From positions 186,001 to 250,000 of the forward strand of contig CAWBGB010000014.1 of assembly GCA_963788285.1 (NCBI GenBank): a stretch of DNA of 64,000 nucleotides, written 5' to 3'. Under the pieces are notes generated by a model, which was not told the DNA's origin, did not search any database, and was given only the letters and a program-made list of their open reading frames with translations. Both the position numbers and the translations under genes were made by a program. This stretch comes from Alicyclobacillus_A sp963788285. GTDB taxonomy: Bacteria > Bacillota > Bacilli > Alicyclobacillales > Alicyclobacillaceae. Below are positions 7,362 to 16,451 of this stretch, piece by piece. Within the stretch, counting starts at the first letter, position 1. The number at the start of each line of letters is the position of its first letter.

Positions 7362-8564
7362 TCAGGCACCACCAATAGGACCAAGCTCAGCCAGGAAACT
7401 CCTTCCGATGCCAGATCCTTCAACGCCAAAAAACGCCGCCACGGTCGCGCCAAGGTCCGCAAACGTCTCGCGGTCCCCCAAGGGAATGGCCTCCTTCATG
7501 CCACGGTGCCAGACCAGCAGAGGTACCCACTCACGCGTGTGGTCCGTACCTGGCGTGGTTGGATCACAACCGTGATCCGCCGTAATGCACAGCACGTCGC
7601 CATCCTTCATCTTATTCAGAACCTCCGGTAAACGGCGGTCAAAAGCTTCCACAGCTCGCGCGAAACCAACCGGATCATTTCGATGACCGTACAGCGCGTC
7701 AAAATCCACCAGGTTGGCGTAAAGGATCCCCCTGTCCTGTTCGTCCATACGGCGAATCAACTGTGTCATGCCGTCATCGTTGTTCTCCGTGTGGATACCC
7801 TCTGTAATCCCGGATCCACCGTAGATGTCGTAGATCTTGCCGATGCCGCACACGGGATAACCAGCATCCGCGACGTGGTTTAGCACCGTTTCGCCGAATT
7901 GCAGTGAAAAATCCTTTCGCCGATGCGTCCGTTTGTAGGCTCCGGGCTGTCCTTCAAATGGACGCGCAATCACCCGGCCCACAGCGTGATTGCCGGTGAG
8001 TAATTGTCGCGCGTACATACACCAGTCATACAGGGTCTCCACTGGAACCACATCTTCGTGAGCAGCAATTTGGAAGACACTATCTGCGGAGGTGTACACG
8101 ATAGGCCGACCTGTCTGTTGATGAAGCGGGCCATATTCTTCAATCACAACTGTACCGGACGCAGGTCGGTTGCATAAGACCTTCTTCCCCACGTAGGCTT
8201 CAAAGGGCTCAATAATTTCGGGGGGAAAGCCATTCGGGTAGACCGGAAGCGGATGGCTCAGAATTTTACCGACAAACTCCCAATGGCCATTCGTGGTGTC
8301 CTTCCCAAAGGACTGTTCCTGCATTCTCCCATAGGCGCCTACCGCTCCTTCCGAAGAAACGCCCGGAAGTGAGAGTATGCGGCCGAGGCCAAGTTTTTGC
8401 AAATGTGGAACATTCAGTCCACCGACCGCTTCGGCAATGTGTAGAAGCGTATTGCTTTGAACGTCGTCTTCCCCGTATTTGTCCGCGTCAGGCGCCGCCC
8501 CGACGCCAACGCTGTCCAACACAATCCAAATCCAGCGCTGTTGGTTCGATTTCGCCGTGGACAC
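7362..8564 (-). CDS. deoB: Phosphopentomutase
   Basis: DeoB interconverts ribose 1-phosphate (or deoxyribose 1-phosphate) and the 5-phosphate in nucleoside salvage, using two manganese ions. It belongs to the alkaline phosphatase superfamily. The metal and active-site segments are present: VLDSVGVGAAPDAD at the start, KDTTNGHWEF around the phospho-threonine, and TADHGCDP with GTDHTRE near the C-terminus. The length of 400 residues is normal. GTG 8564 follows AGGAG with 9-base spacing. The order xerD-deoB-(...)-dacF is that of Bacillus, but the nucleoside phosphorylase gene usually following deoB is missing. Confidence 0.96.
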   Translation of the reverse strand: MSTAKSNQQRWIWIVLDSVGVGAAPDADKYGEDDVQSNTLLHIAEAVGGLNVPHLQKLGLGRILSLPGVSSEGAVGAYGRMQEQSFGKDTTNGHWEFVGKILSHPLPVYPNGFPPEIIEPFEAYVGKKVLCNRPASGTVVIEEYGPLHQQTGRPIVYTSADSVFQIAAHEDVVPVETLYDWCMYARQLLTGNHAVGRVIARPFEGQPGAYKRTHRRKDFSLQFGETVLNHVADAGYPVCGIGKIYDIYGGSGITEGIHTENNDDGMTQLIRRMDEQDRGILYANLVDFDALYGHRNDPVGFARAVEAFDRRLPEVLNKMKDGDVLCITADHGCDPTTPGTDHTREWVPLLVWHRGMKEAIPLGDRETFADLGATVAAFFGVEGSGIGRSFLAELGPIGGA

Positions 8565-8720
8565 AGAGCATCACTCCTCAATATCGGACGTATTCAACGC
8601 TAGTATGGCTGTCTTGACCCTGGTCTTGCAAAACCGATACCGTGAAGGACACAAAAAGTTGGTCCAAGTGCACCCTTGAACCTTCTGCCATGATGGATGT
8701 AGCCAATCATGTAGGATTGA

Positions 8721-9608
8721 CTACGCCCTTGGATGCGCCGTCACGTAAACTTCTTTCAATCGGGTACGCGTGACGTGCGTATAAATTTGAGTCGTTGAGA
8801 TGTCGGCATGGCCCAGCATCTCCTGGACAGCGCGTAGGTCCGCGCCGCGTTCCAACAAATGCGTTGCAAACGAGTGACGCAGCGTATGAGGGGTAATATG
8901 TTTATGTATCGACGCAGCGAGGGCATATTTTTTTAGGATTTTCCAGAAACCCTGGCGAGACATTTGACCTCCGTGGTGGTTCAAAAACAGCGCGTGAGTC
9001 TCATGTTCCCGGAGAAGTTTGCTACGGCCAAACGCTAGGTAGTGCGCCAAGGTCTTTTGCGCGTACTCTCCCACCGGGATAATCCGCTCTTTCGCCCCTT
9101 TTCCCATGCACCTCAAGAAACCTGCTGACAGATTGACATCTGACACCTGAATGGAGACCAATTCGCTGACCCGAATTCCTGTCGCGTATAAGAGCTCTAG
9201 CATCGCCTTATCCCGTGCACCGGCCGGTGTCGATGGATCCGGTGCGCGCAACAGTCGCTCCACTTCATCGATGGTCAACACTTTGGGCAAGCGTTTTTCC
9301 ACTTTGGGCGTCTCCACGTGTACTGTAGGATCGACAAACAGCGCTTCTTCTCGTAACAGATAGTGATAAAACGAGCGGATACTCGCGAGGTTCCGGGATA
9401 CGGTGGTATTGGCGCGCCCCAGGGCTTTCAAATGGCCGAGATACCCTACAATCTGAGCCTGCTTTGCGTGAATCACATCTTGCTGGGCCGTGCGCTTCAA
9501 GTACTCCGCGAAGGCGCACAAGTCTCGTTGATACGATTGTAGTGTATTCATGGACAAGCCGCGTTCCACAGCCAAATAATCGATAAACCGCGTAATCCAC
9601 TCGTTCAT
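8721..9608 (-). CDS. xerD: Site-specific tyrosine recombinase XerD
   Basis: XerD resolves chromosome dimers at dif together with a partner. The 295-residue protein has an N-terminal SAM-like DNA-binding domain (1-90) and a catalytic domain with all active-site residues: R146, K170, H241-xx-R244, H267 and the nucleophile Y276. ATG 9608 lies behind AAGGGAG. Its place between a small membrane protein gene and deoB matches Bacillus xerD (ripX), so it is the housekeeping recombinase rather than a phage integrase. Confidence 0.95.
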   Translation of the reverse strand: MNEWITRFIDYLAVERGLSMNTLQSYQRDLCAFAEYLKRTAQQDVIHAKQAQIVGYLGHLKALGRANTTVSRNLASIRSFYHYLLREEALFVDPTVHVETPKVEKRLPKVLTIDEVERLLRAPDPSTPAGARDKAMLELLYATGIRVSELVSIQVSDVNLSAGFLRCMGKGAKERIIPVGEYAQKTLAHYLAFGRSKLLREHETHALFLNHHGGQMSRQGFWKILKKYALAASIHKHITPHTLRHSFATHLLERGADLRAVQEMLGHADISTTQIYTHVTRTRLKEVYVTAHPRA

Positions 9609-9722
9609 GACCAGACTCCCTTAGCGTGTCTCCAATGCCTATCTTGTATTCCACGCGCTTTGTGAAAGTCCTGCCAGGTTCGACGGATTCCGACGACGTG
9701 GCCCAGGCGCAATGCACATCGC

Positions 9723-9953
9723 TCAGTTTGGAAACCGGATGAAAGTGACGACGCCGCGCCCCAAATCCCACGCCCATTTCGACCAATGTATGGAAGATGG
9801 GAACTGAGTAAACACAGACACATATGGTGGTGTGGGTGTGTTGTAGGGATTATGAAACGCCCGGTTCACGACCTCCGATTGCAACACAAGCAGCCCCCAG
9901 ATGATGACCACGACGGTCGCGATGATTCGCATCCCTCTCGACCATTGTCCCAC
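9723..9953 (-). CDS. Small membrane protein, possibly DUF4227 (YqzK) type
   Basis: This 76-residue protein has one membrane helix near its N-terminus (ATVVVIIWGLLVL) and a proline- and tyrosine-rich extracytoplasmic part. GTG 9953 has AGAGGAG 8 bases upstream; ATG 9932 is an alternative start. Bacillus has yqzK (DUF4227), also a small single-span protein, at this place before xerD. Sequence likeness is weak, so the family name rests mainly on position and topology. Function is unknown. Confidence 0.55.
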   Translation of the reverse strand: MGQWSRGMRIIATVVVIIWGLLVLQSEVVNRAFHNPYNTPTPPYVSVFTQFPSSIHWSKWAWDLGRGVVTFIRFPN

Positions 9954-9967
9954 GAGCCCATCTCCTC

Positions 9968-10297
9968 TCAACCTCTCTGCATCAGCTTCAGCAAGGCTTC
10001 CAGTGAATCAGGCTGTTCTTCGTGTTCCAGCGCGGCGATATTTCTAGACTCATGGCCGCACCGGGAGCACTTGTGAACAATTTGGTATCCTTTCCTGGAA
10101 TTGTATGTCACCCGAACCGGAATCATCAAACCACCGCATTTGGCCGCCCTATCGCCAGGAAACACGTCCAAGTGTACGGAATGCAAACACTCCGGACAGT
10201 GATTTCGACACGAACGCACGGACGGGCGAACGCTCGTCCCACAATGGATACACTCAAACGGTTCGTTCACATCGGTGAATTTTCTAGCCACGCCCAC
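9968..10297 (-). CDS. RNHCP domain protein (zinc-finger-like)
   Basis: This 109-residue protein carries the name-giving motif RNHCPECLHSVHLD followed by PGDRAAKCGG, plus two CxxC knuckles (FECIHCGT near residue 15 and HKCSRCGH near 76). RNHCP proteins are small putative zinc proteins of unknown function. The first GTG (10297) lies very close to AGGAAGG; the in-frame GTG at 10291 has better spacing, so the start is uncertain by two codons. The gene follows spoIIM by 15 bases, in place of fur, which occupies this region in Bacillus. Confidence 0.82.
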   Translation of the reverse strand: MGVARKFTDVNEPFECIHCGTSVRPSVRSCRNHCPECLHSVHLDVFPGDRAAKCGGLMIPVRVTYNSRKGYQIVHKCSRCGHESRNIAALEHEEQPDSLEALLKLMQRG

Positions 10298-10312
10298 CCT
10301 TCCTTCCTCACT

Positions 10313-10969
10313 TTACCCAGCCAAGGTGCCATGCAGGAGAGGCGGAGTAATGTACGCCTGTACCAAGGCACCAGCCATCAGAACTACGCCACAGATGGCG
10401 AACAACGCCGTGTACTTGAGAAACGCCGTACTCAGTGCAGGCAATGGGTAAACCCGCCGCAGAATGCCTGCGGAAAACCGAATAGCAAAAACACCGGCAC
10501 AGAGAATTGCAGTGAACGACAACAGCTGGTGAAGAAAGATGGCCACTGCGGCGATGATAAATCCTTTCCAGCCAAAGTGCAGCACCGTGAATCCTACGGC
10601 GAATCCGACGCTGAACGCGCGCAGGAAAATGGCGATGACTACAAACGGTAATCCGATAACGGACACGCCAAATAGCCAAATCAAAGCCAGTAGTTGCGCA
10701 TCGTCCACCATGCGTTGCCACCACAGGTCAGCCGGGGGTGCAAGCTGATGGCCAGCGACCGCAGTCAGTAATTGCTGAACCGTTTGTCCGAGCACTGCCG
10801 TATCTGCACGGTTCAGTTGGCCGGCGACAATGCTGCCGAAGAGAATTCCGCAGATTGTCACCGCAAACAGGAACATCCAAATGTGTAGATGCGGTTCAGC
10901 ACTCGCGCGAACTTTTTGCCAGAGGTTCGAAGGCGAAAACTCCCGAATACGCTGCATAGCCACAGGCAT
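10313..10969 (-). CDS. spoIIM: Stage II sporulation protein M
   Basis: SpoIIM is the membrane scaffold of the SpoIIDMP complex, which degrades septal peptidoglycan and drives forespore engulfment. The 218-residue protein has about five membrane helices, starting near residue 30, and matches the family in length (about 214). ATG 10969 is chosen because GGGAGG is 6 bases upstream; the frame extends another 12 codons without a ribosome site. In Bacillus spoIIM depends on sigma-E; I could not find a convincing sigma-E promoter between it and the upstream nuclease gene. Confidence 0.9.
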   Translation of the reverse strand: MPVAMQRIREFSPSNLWQKVRASAEPHLHIWMFLFAVTICGILFGSIVAGQLNRADTAVLGQTVQQLLTAVAGHQLAPPADLWWQRMVDDAQLLALIWLFGVSVIGLPFVVIAIFLRAFSVGFAVGFTVLHFGWKGFIIAAVAIFLHQLLSFTAILCAGVFAIRFSAGILRRVYPLPALSTAFLKYTALFAICGVVLMAGALVQAYITPPLLHGTLAG

Positions 10970-11040
10970 GATGGTCCCTCCCCAAAACGTGAAACACACA
11001 TGCAATACACTACTTTATATCTATGTATCTATCGTTTGGG

Positions 11041-12216
11041 TTAGGACAACGCGCCGCTAAATTGTACGCGCCCGTACCTTCCGCCGCCACCCTCTATAAA
11101 TTTGACCTGTCCAGAGCGAGCTTGAACCACCTTGTTCGCTAGATCTACACCGACCACGTCAACGAGATCCTCGTAAGATGCATCGTGCAACACCGCCATC
11201 TCAGTACCGAAAGCGGTAAGCAGCCGCTCGTATGCTTTTGGGCCCAGCCTCGGGATGAACTCCAGTGGCACTTGGTGGATATAAGGTGGGCGATGTGCCG
11301 GATGGACAGGTGCTGCCCTGTCACGAATCTCACACAGACGGTCATAGACCCCCATCACGCGCCTCGTGCTCCCGCAGACGCACTGTTCCGCACCGCGCTC
11401 CCAGATGCGCTCACAGTCTAAGCAAGTCGTGCGATGGTACTTCCCGAGAGCCGTGTGCAAGCCATAGTTGGCGGTAACTGAGCAGCCATTGATTCGGTGA
11501 AAGGCCCGGCGCACACCGTCAAATCCGCTGGTGGACAGTTGTAAGGCGTTGTACTCGCGGGCAATTTTCGGCACGGAATGGGCGTCAGAATTCGATAGAA
11601 ATGTGACGTCCTGCAGTTCGCTGAGGCAATCGGCCATATCGGTGTCAGCAGAAAGCCCCAACTCGAGTGCGTCTACCAATGCTGGATTGACCATGTCGCC
11701 CAGGTGGCGAACGCAGTTTCCATACAATCCTTTGTGTGGGGTGAAGGCGTGGTGCACAATAAACATACCGCCGCGAGACGCGACTTCACTTTGTAGCGTC
11801 AAAGCGTCTGTAGCAGCCCGCTGCGACGACAAACAAGTGTTCTTCTGCACGGTGGAAAGCCACTGCAAGAAGTCCTTGGCCGCATCCATGTGGCCAAACC
11901 AAGCCCCAAAGTGGGCCGCGCCGCCATCCGGGCCCCCCACTTCAATTTCCGCGCCAAGGAGTACCACGAGTCCGTTCTCAAACTGGAGCCCTCCGCCCGC
12001 CATGGGCACCAATCTGCCCTGCTGAACCAAAGCCTCCAGTTCCATCATCACGTTGGAAGTAACCGCATCAATCACAGTGACAATGTCCAGGCCCTTCTTG
12101 CAACGCGCAGCGTGTAGCACGGACTCCAGCGTCATTCCGGGGGCCGCCGCCATTTTCACGGGGCGTCCAAGCGACCTCCCCACGTGAATATGGAAGTCAC
12201 AATAGAGTGGTTTCAT
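11041..12216 (-). CDS. PHP-domain endonuclease Q family protein (YqxK-like)
   Basis: The N-terminal PHP metallo-domain begins with CDFHIHVGRS, and further metal ligands are visible (HHAFTPHKGLYG and FLSNSDAHS). A zinc knuckle follows near residues 280-300 (CLDCERIWERG then CVCGS), and then a helix-hairpin-helix-like tail (FIPRLGPKAYERLL). This order is that of EndoQ, which nicks DNA 5' of deaminated bases (uracil, hypoxanthine). ATG 12216 overlaps the nudF stop as ATGA, which fixes the start better than the frame extension to 12243. The 391-residue length fits the family. The yqxK-nudF pairing is shared with Bacillus. Confidence 0.85.
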   Translation of the reverse strand: MKPLYCDFHIHVGRSLGRPVKMAAAPGMTLESVLHAARCKKGLDIVTVIDAVTSNVMMELEALVQQGRLVPMAGGGLQFENGLVVLLGAEIEVGGPDGGAAHFGAWFGHMDAAKDFLQWLSTVQKNTCLSSQRAATDALTLQSEVASRGGMFIVHHAFTPHKGLYGNCVRHLGDMVNPALVDALELGLSADTDMADCLSELQDVTFLSNSDAHSVPKIAREYNALQLSTSGFDGVRRAFHRINGCSVTANYGLHTALGKYHRTTCLDCERIWERGAEQCVCGSTRRVMGVYDRLCEIRDRAAPVHPAHRPPYIHQVPLEFIPRLGPKAYERLLTAFGTEMAVLHDASYEDLVDVVGVDLANKVVQARSGQVKFIEGGGGRYGRVQFSGALS

Positions 12217-12761
12217 CGCCAGTTGCTCTGCTGAATCCACCACAGGAGCGCAATCAGGGTTTTTGCGTCTTGAATGGAGCCGTTCTGAAGCATCGCTTTC
12301 ACCTCTTCACGCGAGGCTCTAGACACTTCCACAAACTCGTCCTCGTCGAGGGCTTGCTCACCCTGTTCCACGTCGTTGGTGTAGTACAGGTAGATACGTT
12401 CGTCCGCGAAGCCAGGACTGGTGAAAAAGTCGAACACAGGTTTCACGGAACGCGCAGCGAGTCCGGTTTCCTCCCGCAATTCGCGAACAGCACACACTTC
12501 CGGAGACTCACCCGGTTCCAGCTTGCCCGCTGGAATTTCGACGAGGCTTTCTTCGGGGGCCTTGCGATATTGTTTGACAAGGACAATCAAATCCGGCGTC
12601 GGCTCCGCAAGGATGGCCACTGCCCCGGGATGGCGCACCACTTCTCTTGTGGCCTCTCGGCCGTCGGGAAGCTGGACGCGTAACCGCTCTAATTCAATGA
12701 TTTTGCCCTGAAACAGCGTCTCGCTGGCAACAGTACGCTCCTCGAAGAATTTCTGGCTCAT
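12213..12761 (-). CDS. nudF: ADP-ribose pyrophosphatase (Nudix hydrolase)
   Basis: NudF hydrolyses ADP-ribose to AMP and ribose 5-phosphate. The Nudix box is complete (GKLEPGESPEVCAVRELREE then TGL, residues about 93-115). The protein has 182 residues from ATG 12761, which has GGGAGG 7 bases upstream; the longer frame lacks a ribosome site. It is translationally coupled to the EndoQ-like gene by a four-base overlap, so nucleotide clean-up and repair functions are co-expressed. A perfect CATACTA at 12791-12797 (minus strand) upstream could be a forespore -10 box. Confidence 0.93.
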   Translation of the reverse strand: MSQKFFEERTVASETLFQGKIIELERLRVQLPDGREATREVVRHPGAVAILAEPTPDLIVLVKQYRKAPEESLVEIPAGKLEPGESPEVCAVRELREETGLAARSVKPVFDFFTSPGFADERIYLYYTNDVEQGEQALDEDEFVEVSRASREEVKAMLQNGSIQDAKTLIALLWWIQQSNWR

Positions 12762-12830
12762 GGCTTGACCTCCCTTAGGCTGCTGGCGTCTAGTATGCAA
12801 TCACACGTGAAGCCATAATACCAGAAATCG

Positions 12831-13940
12831 CTACACGCGCGCGCAGAACTCTACAATGACCAGAGACGCACCTTCAATATCTCGCAATGCAATATGTTCC
12901 GACGTCGAATGAATGTCTTCATAGCCAATGCCAATGTTGATGGTCGGCACACCTTTACTGGTGTAAATGTTTGCGTCACTGCCGCCGCCGCTTTCCACCG
13001 GGTACGGCGTAAAACCGGCCGCCTCCAACGCGGCCTCCGCCGTGGCACGAACATTGTCCCCTTCATTAAAGCGGAACCCGTCGTACATTTTTTGATGTGT
13101 GAAAGAAACTTCTGCCCCATGTTGTGCTGCCGTCTTCCGAAACACCTCTTCAATGTGCCGCAGGACCTCATCCAACCGCTGTGGATTTAGACTGCGCGCT
13201 TCCCCGTCCAATTGCACCTTGTCTCGAACCACATTAGTCGGCCCTTGACCAACAAAGCTTCCAATGTTGACCGTCGTCGCTGCATCAATGCGCCCGTGCG
13301 GCATGTTCGAAACTGCGTGCGCTGCCACTTTGATGGCGCTGATCCCCCGTTCCGGCGAAACACCGGCATGCGCTGCTCGTCCTCTGAATACAGCCTGCCA
13401 CTTTACCTGCGTAGGTCCTGCGACGACCACCGTGCCGAGGTTGCCGCCGGAGTCGAGAGACAGTCCCAGATCCGCGCGCAAACGCTTCGCGTCGAGTTGT
13501 TTGGCGCCTTGCAGTCCGATTTCTTCCGCGATGGTAAAGACGACTTGTATGGGTCCGTGCGGCATGTTGGTTTGGACAATGTGCCGCAAGGCAGACAAAA
13601 TAGCAGTTACACCAGCCTTGTCGTCCGCGCCAAGAACTGTGGTACCATCGCTCCACACCACACCGTTCTCATCCACGCGCGGCTTTACGCCGGCACCAGG
13701 CCGAACTGTGTCCATATGAGCTGCCAAGAGCACGGTCTGCTTGGTCTCATCGCCAGGTAAATAGGCAATCAGATTACCGGTGTTTCCACCGAGCGCCTGC
13801 CCGGCGTCGTCGAATGTGACCTCGAACCCGAAGCTTTCCAGTTCTCGCGCACATCGTTTCGCCACGGACGCTTCCTCCAGCGAGTGGCTGTCGATTTGCA
13901 CCAGTTCCAAAAACAAATTTCGAATACACGCGCTATCCAT
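12831..13940 (-). CDS. M20 family metallopeptidase (PepT-like, YqjE)
   Basis: This 369-residue zinc peptidase of the M20/M28 clan resembles tripeptide aminopeptidase and Bacillus YqjE. Metal and catalytic residues are visible: AAHMDTV (H-x-D), GADDKAG (bridging Asp), AEEIG (catalytic Glu plus ligand) and the C-terminal HSTSEH. A dimerisation or lid domain lies between about residues 175 and 290. ATG 13940 is selected because AAAGGTGGA lies just upstream. The gene follows the carboxyltransferase gene as yqjE follows yqjD in Bacillus. It probably releases amino acids from short peptides; the substrate is not known. Confidence 0.88.
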   Translation of the reverse strand: MDSACIRNLFLELVQIDSHSLEEASVAKRCARELESFGFEVTFDDAGQALGGNTGNLIAYLPGDETKQTVLLAAHMDTVRPGAGVKPRVDENGVVWSDGTTVLGADDKAGVTAILSALRHIVQTNMPHGPIQVVFTIAEEIGLQGAKQLDAKRLRADLGLSLDSGGNLGTVVVAGPTQVKWQAVFRGRAAHAGVSPERGISAIKVAAHAVSNMPHGRIDAATTVNIGSFVGQGPTNVVRDKVQLDGEARSLNPQRLDEVLRHIEEVFRKTAAQHGAEVSFTHQKMYDGFRFNEGDNVRATAEAALEAAGFTPYPVESGGGSDANIYTSKGVPTINIGIGYEDIHSTSEHIALRDIEGASLVIVEFCARV

Positions 13941-14034
13941 TTCGTCCACCTTTCCAAGAATCAAATTGACTGAGAAAGAAATGCCCCTGGCTGTGAACGC
14001 ACTGCCTGTCCACCGCACCGGGGCGAAATCATGA

Positions 14035-15579
14035 TTACAGAGGAATGTTGCCGTGCTTTTTTGTCGGCCTTGCTTCGTACTTGTGACGAAGGAGTTCCAG
14101 CGCCTCGTAGAGCTTTTGCCGGGTTTCCCGAGGATCAATCACGTCATCCACCATCCCTGCGCCCGCTGCCACGTATGGGTTGGCGAACTGACTGCGGTAC
14201 TCCTCTATCCTGGCAGCTCGGGTAGCAGCAGGATCCGGGCTGCTGGCTATCTCTTTGGCGTAAATGATGTTGGCTGCACCCTCCGGCCCCATCACAGCGA
14301 TTTCAGAGGCCGGCCACGCGTAGACCAAGTCCGCGCCAATCGCCTTACTGTTCATTGCTACGTACGCACCGCCGTACGCTTTCCGAAGAATGACCGTGAT
14401 CTTCGGAACGGTCGCTTCCGAGTAGGCGTAGAGGATCTTAGCACCGTGACGAATGATGCCACCATGTTCCTGTTTGACGCCTGGAATAAAGCCGGTAACG
14501 TCTTCGAGAGTAATCAGCGGAATATTGAAGGAATCGCAGAATCGAATGAACCGGGCAATCTTGTCTGATGAGTTGATGTCCAGTCCGCCTGCCAGGTACT
14601 TGGGCTGGTTCGCCACAAATCCCGCAGTGTATCCACCAATCCGCCCAAAGCCAATGACGGCGTTGCGAGCGAACGACGGCTGTACCTCCATGAAGTCTCC
14701 ATCATCGACAAGCCGCGCAATCACGTCCTTGACGTCGTACACTTTGGTTCCGTCCACCGGCACCACCTGCAGCAGTTGGTCGTCTGGCTCGAAAGAGTAC
14801 TCGCCTTCCTTTCGCGGTACCTCCTCCCGATATGAGGACGGTAGGAAACTCAGCAAGCGACGAACGTCTCGCAGAACGCCTTCTTCAGATTTCGCCGTAA
14901 AGTGCGCGACGCCGCTGACGCCTTCCTGGACGCGCGCGCCGCCGAGGTTTTCGCTGGTGATTTTCTCGCCGGTCACCGTCTCAATCACCTTTGGCCCCGT
15001 AATAAACATTTGACTGGTGCCTTCCACCATGAAGATGAAATCTGTAATGGCTGGTGAGTATACCGCTCCACCCGCACACGGGCCCATGATGACCGAGATC
15101 TGTGGAATCACGCCAGAGTAAATGGAGTTCCGGTAGAAAATATGACCGTACCCGTCCAGCGAGACGACACCTTCCTGGATGCGGGCTCCGCCTGAGTCAT
15201 TGAGACCAATGACAGGCGCCCCGTTTTTGGCGGCCAGATCCATAATCCTCACTATCTTCTGCGCGTGAACTTCACCCAGCGCGCCCCCAAAAACCGTAAA
15301 GTCCTGGGCAAACACGTAGACCGTGCGGCCGTCAATCTTTCCGTATCCTGTGACGACGCCTTCGCCCGGAGCATCGACGCTATCCATCCCCAAGTACTGA
15401 GATCGGGTAGCAGCAAACGGATTGATTTCCCGGAACGTACCACTGTCCAACAGCAAGTCGATGCGTTCCCGCGCAGTTAACTTGCCTTTTTCATGCTGTT
15501 GGAGAATCCGCTTATCTCCGCCTCCAAGCTCCACCTTTCTGCGCCGATCTTGGAGTTCATAGATTTTCTCTTCCATCAT
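14035..15579 (-). CDS. pccB: Acyl-CoA carboxylase beta subunit (propionyl-CoA carboxyltransferase)
   Basis: This 514-residue carboxyltransferase has two crotonase-like halves. Acyl-CoA-binding and oxyanion-hole segments are visible (GGARIQEGVVSLDGYG and, in the second half, FIPGVKQEHGGIIRHGAK). It transfers CO2 from carboxybiotin to propionyl-CoA giving methylmalonyl-CoA; the family also includes methylmalonyl-CoA decarboxylase alpha subunits. No biotin carboxylase lies nearby; accB-accC at 53.7-55.6 kb could serve, but that is inference. Its start overlaps the stop of the upstream B12/epimerase gene (ATGA). It is equivalent to Bacillus YqjD. Confidence 0.9.
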   Translation of the reverse strand: MMEEKIYELQDRRRKVELGGGDKRILQQHEKGKLTARERIDLLLDSGTFREINPFAATRSQYLGMDSVDAPGEGVVTGYGKIDGRTVYVFAQDFTVFGGALGEVHAQKIVRIMDLAAKNGAPVIGLNDSGGARIQEGVVSLDGYGHIFYRNSIYSGVIPQISVIMGPCAGGAVYSPAITDFIFMVEGTSQMFITGPKVIETVTGEKITSENLGGARVQEGVSGVAHFTAKSEEGVLRDVRRLLSFLPSSYREEVPRKEGEYSFEPDDQLLQVVPVDGTKVYDVKDVIARLVDDGDFMEVQPSFARNAVIGFGRIGGYTAGFVANQPKYLAGGLDINSSDKIARFIRFCDSFNIPLITLEDVTGFIPGVKQEHGGIIRHGAKILYAYSEATVPKITVILRKAYGGAYVAMNSKAIGADLVYAWPASEIAVMGPEGAANIIYAKEIASSPDPAATRAARIEEYRSQFANPYVAAGAGMVDDVIDPRETRQKLYEALELLRHKYEARPTKKHGNIPL

Positions 15580-16421
15580 TCCGGGTCACCTGCCTGTGGC
15601 TGTTGACAGAATTCCGTGAGAACGCCGAACGTATCTTTTGGGTGCAAAAATGCCACCCATTTGCCGTGCGCGCCACGCCTCGGCGACTCGTCGAGCACGC
15701 GCATGCCAGCCGCCTTCGCTTGTGCAATCGCTTGATGGATGTCATCCACAGCGTAGGCCACATGGTGTACGCCAGGGCCGTGCTTTGCGAGAAATTTCGC
15801 GACCGCCCCCGATTCATCCACCGGTTCCAGGAGTTCAATATTTGCGTTCGCTGCAGATACAAACACCACCCGGACGCCTTGGTCTGCCACCACCTCCTCG
15901 TGCGTGACGGAAAGCCCGAGCTGTCGCGTGTAGAATGGAAGAACTTCAGCGATGCTCTTGACAGCGACTCCGACGTGGTCAATCGTGCACGCCGGAGAAG
16001 CTGCAAGTGCAGACTCGTCCAACGCACGCAGGTGGACGTTGGCCCGGATAAATTCAGCGACTTCCTCAATCGTCGTACCGGGCGTAAATACCTTGGCTAC
16101 TCCCTCGGCTTCCAGAATCGCAACGTCGGAATCCGGGATCACGCCGCCGCCAATCACCAGAATATCGTCCGCCTGCTGCTCCTTCAGCAGGCGAATGACC
16201 TCCGGAAACAATTCCAGATGAGCTCCTGACAGACTTGACAACCCGATGCACGCCACGTCTTCCTGAATGGCGGTCGTAACGATTTGCTCTGGGGTCTGAC
16301 GAAGTCCCGTGTAGATGACTTCCATCCCTTGGTCGCGAAGGCCTTGGGCAATCACCAGCGCTCCGCGGTCGTGACCGTCCAGCCCTGCTTTCGCAATCAG
16401 TACCCGAATCGGTTGAGACAT
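15576..16421 (-). CDS. Methylmalonyl-CoA mutase B12-binding subunit fused to methylmalonyl-CoA epimerase
   Basis: Two domains are joined in 281 residues. Residues 1-130 are a cobalamin-binding Rossmann domain with the D15-x-H17-xx-G20 motif (the histidine is the lower cobalt ligand), GLSSLSG and IGGGVIP. After a linker, residues about 146-275 are a glyoxalase-fold methylmalonyl-CoA epimerase with IDHVGVAVKS, VHHVAYAV and VLTEFC carrying metal ligands. The fusion puts racemisation of the substrate next to cofactor binding by the mutase. It follows mcmA by 30 bases and overlaps pccB. The frame is continuous, with no sign of an internal stop. Confidence 0.92.
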   Translation of the reverse strand: MSQPIRVLIAKAGLDGHDRGALVIAQGLRDQGMEVIYTGLRQTPEQIVTTAIQEDVACIGLSSLSGAHLELFPEVIRLLKEQQADDILVIGGGVIPDSDVAILEAEGVAKVFTPGTTIEEVAEFIRANVHLRALDESALAASPACTIDHVGVAVKSIAEVLPFYTRQLGLSVTHEEVVADQGVRVVFVSAANANIELLEPVDESGAVAKFLAKHGPGVHHVAYAVDDIHQAIAQAKAAGMRVLDESPRRGAHGKWVAFLHPKDTFGVLTEFCQQPQAGDPE

Positions 16422-16451
16422 AGACGTACCTCCCCGCTGCTTCCCGTGCGT

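Noticed and set aside
8721..9608. Integrase of a mobile element
   Set aside because: Tyrosine recombinase motifs and the xerD-deoB synteny mark the chromosomal XerD; no attachment repeats or phage genes nearby.
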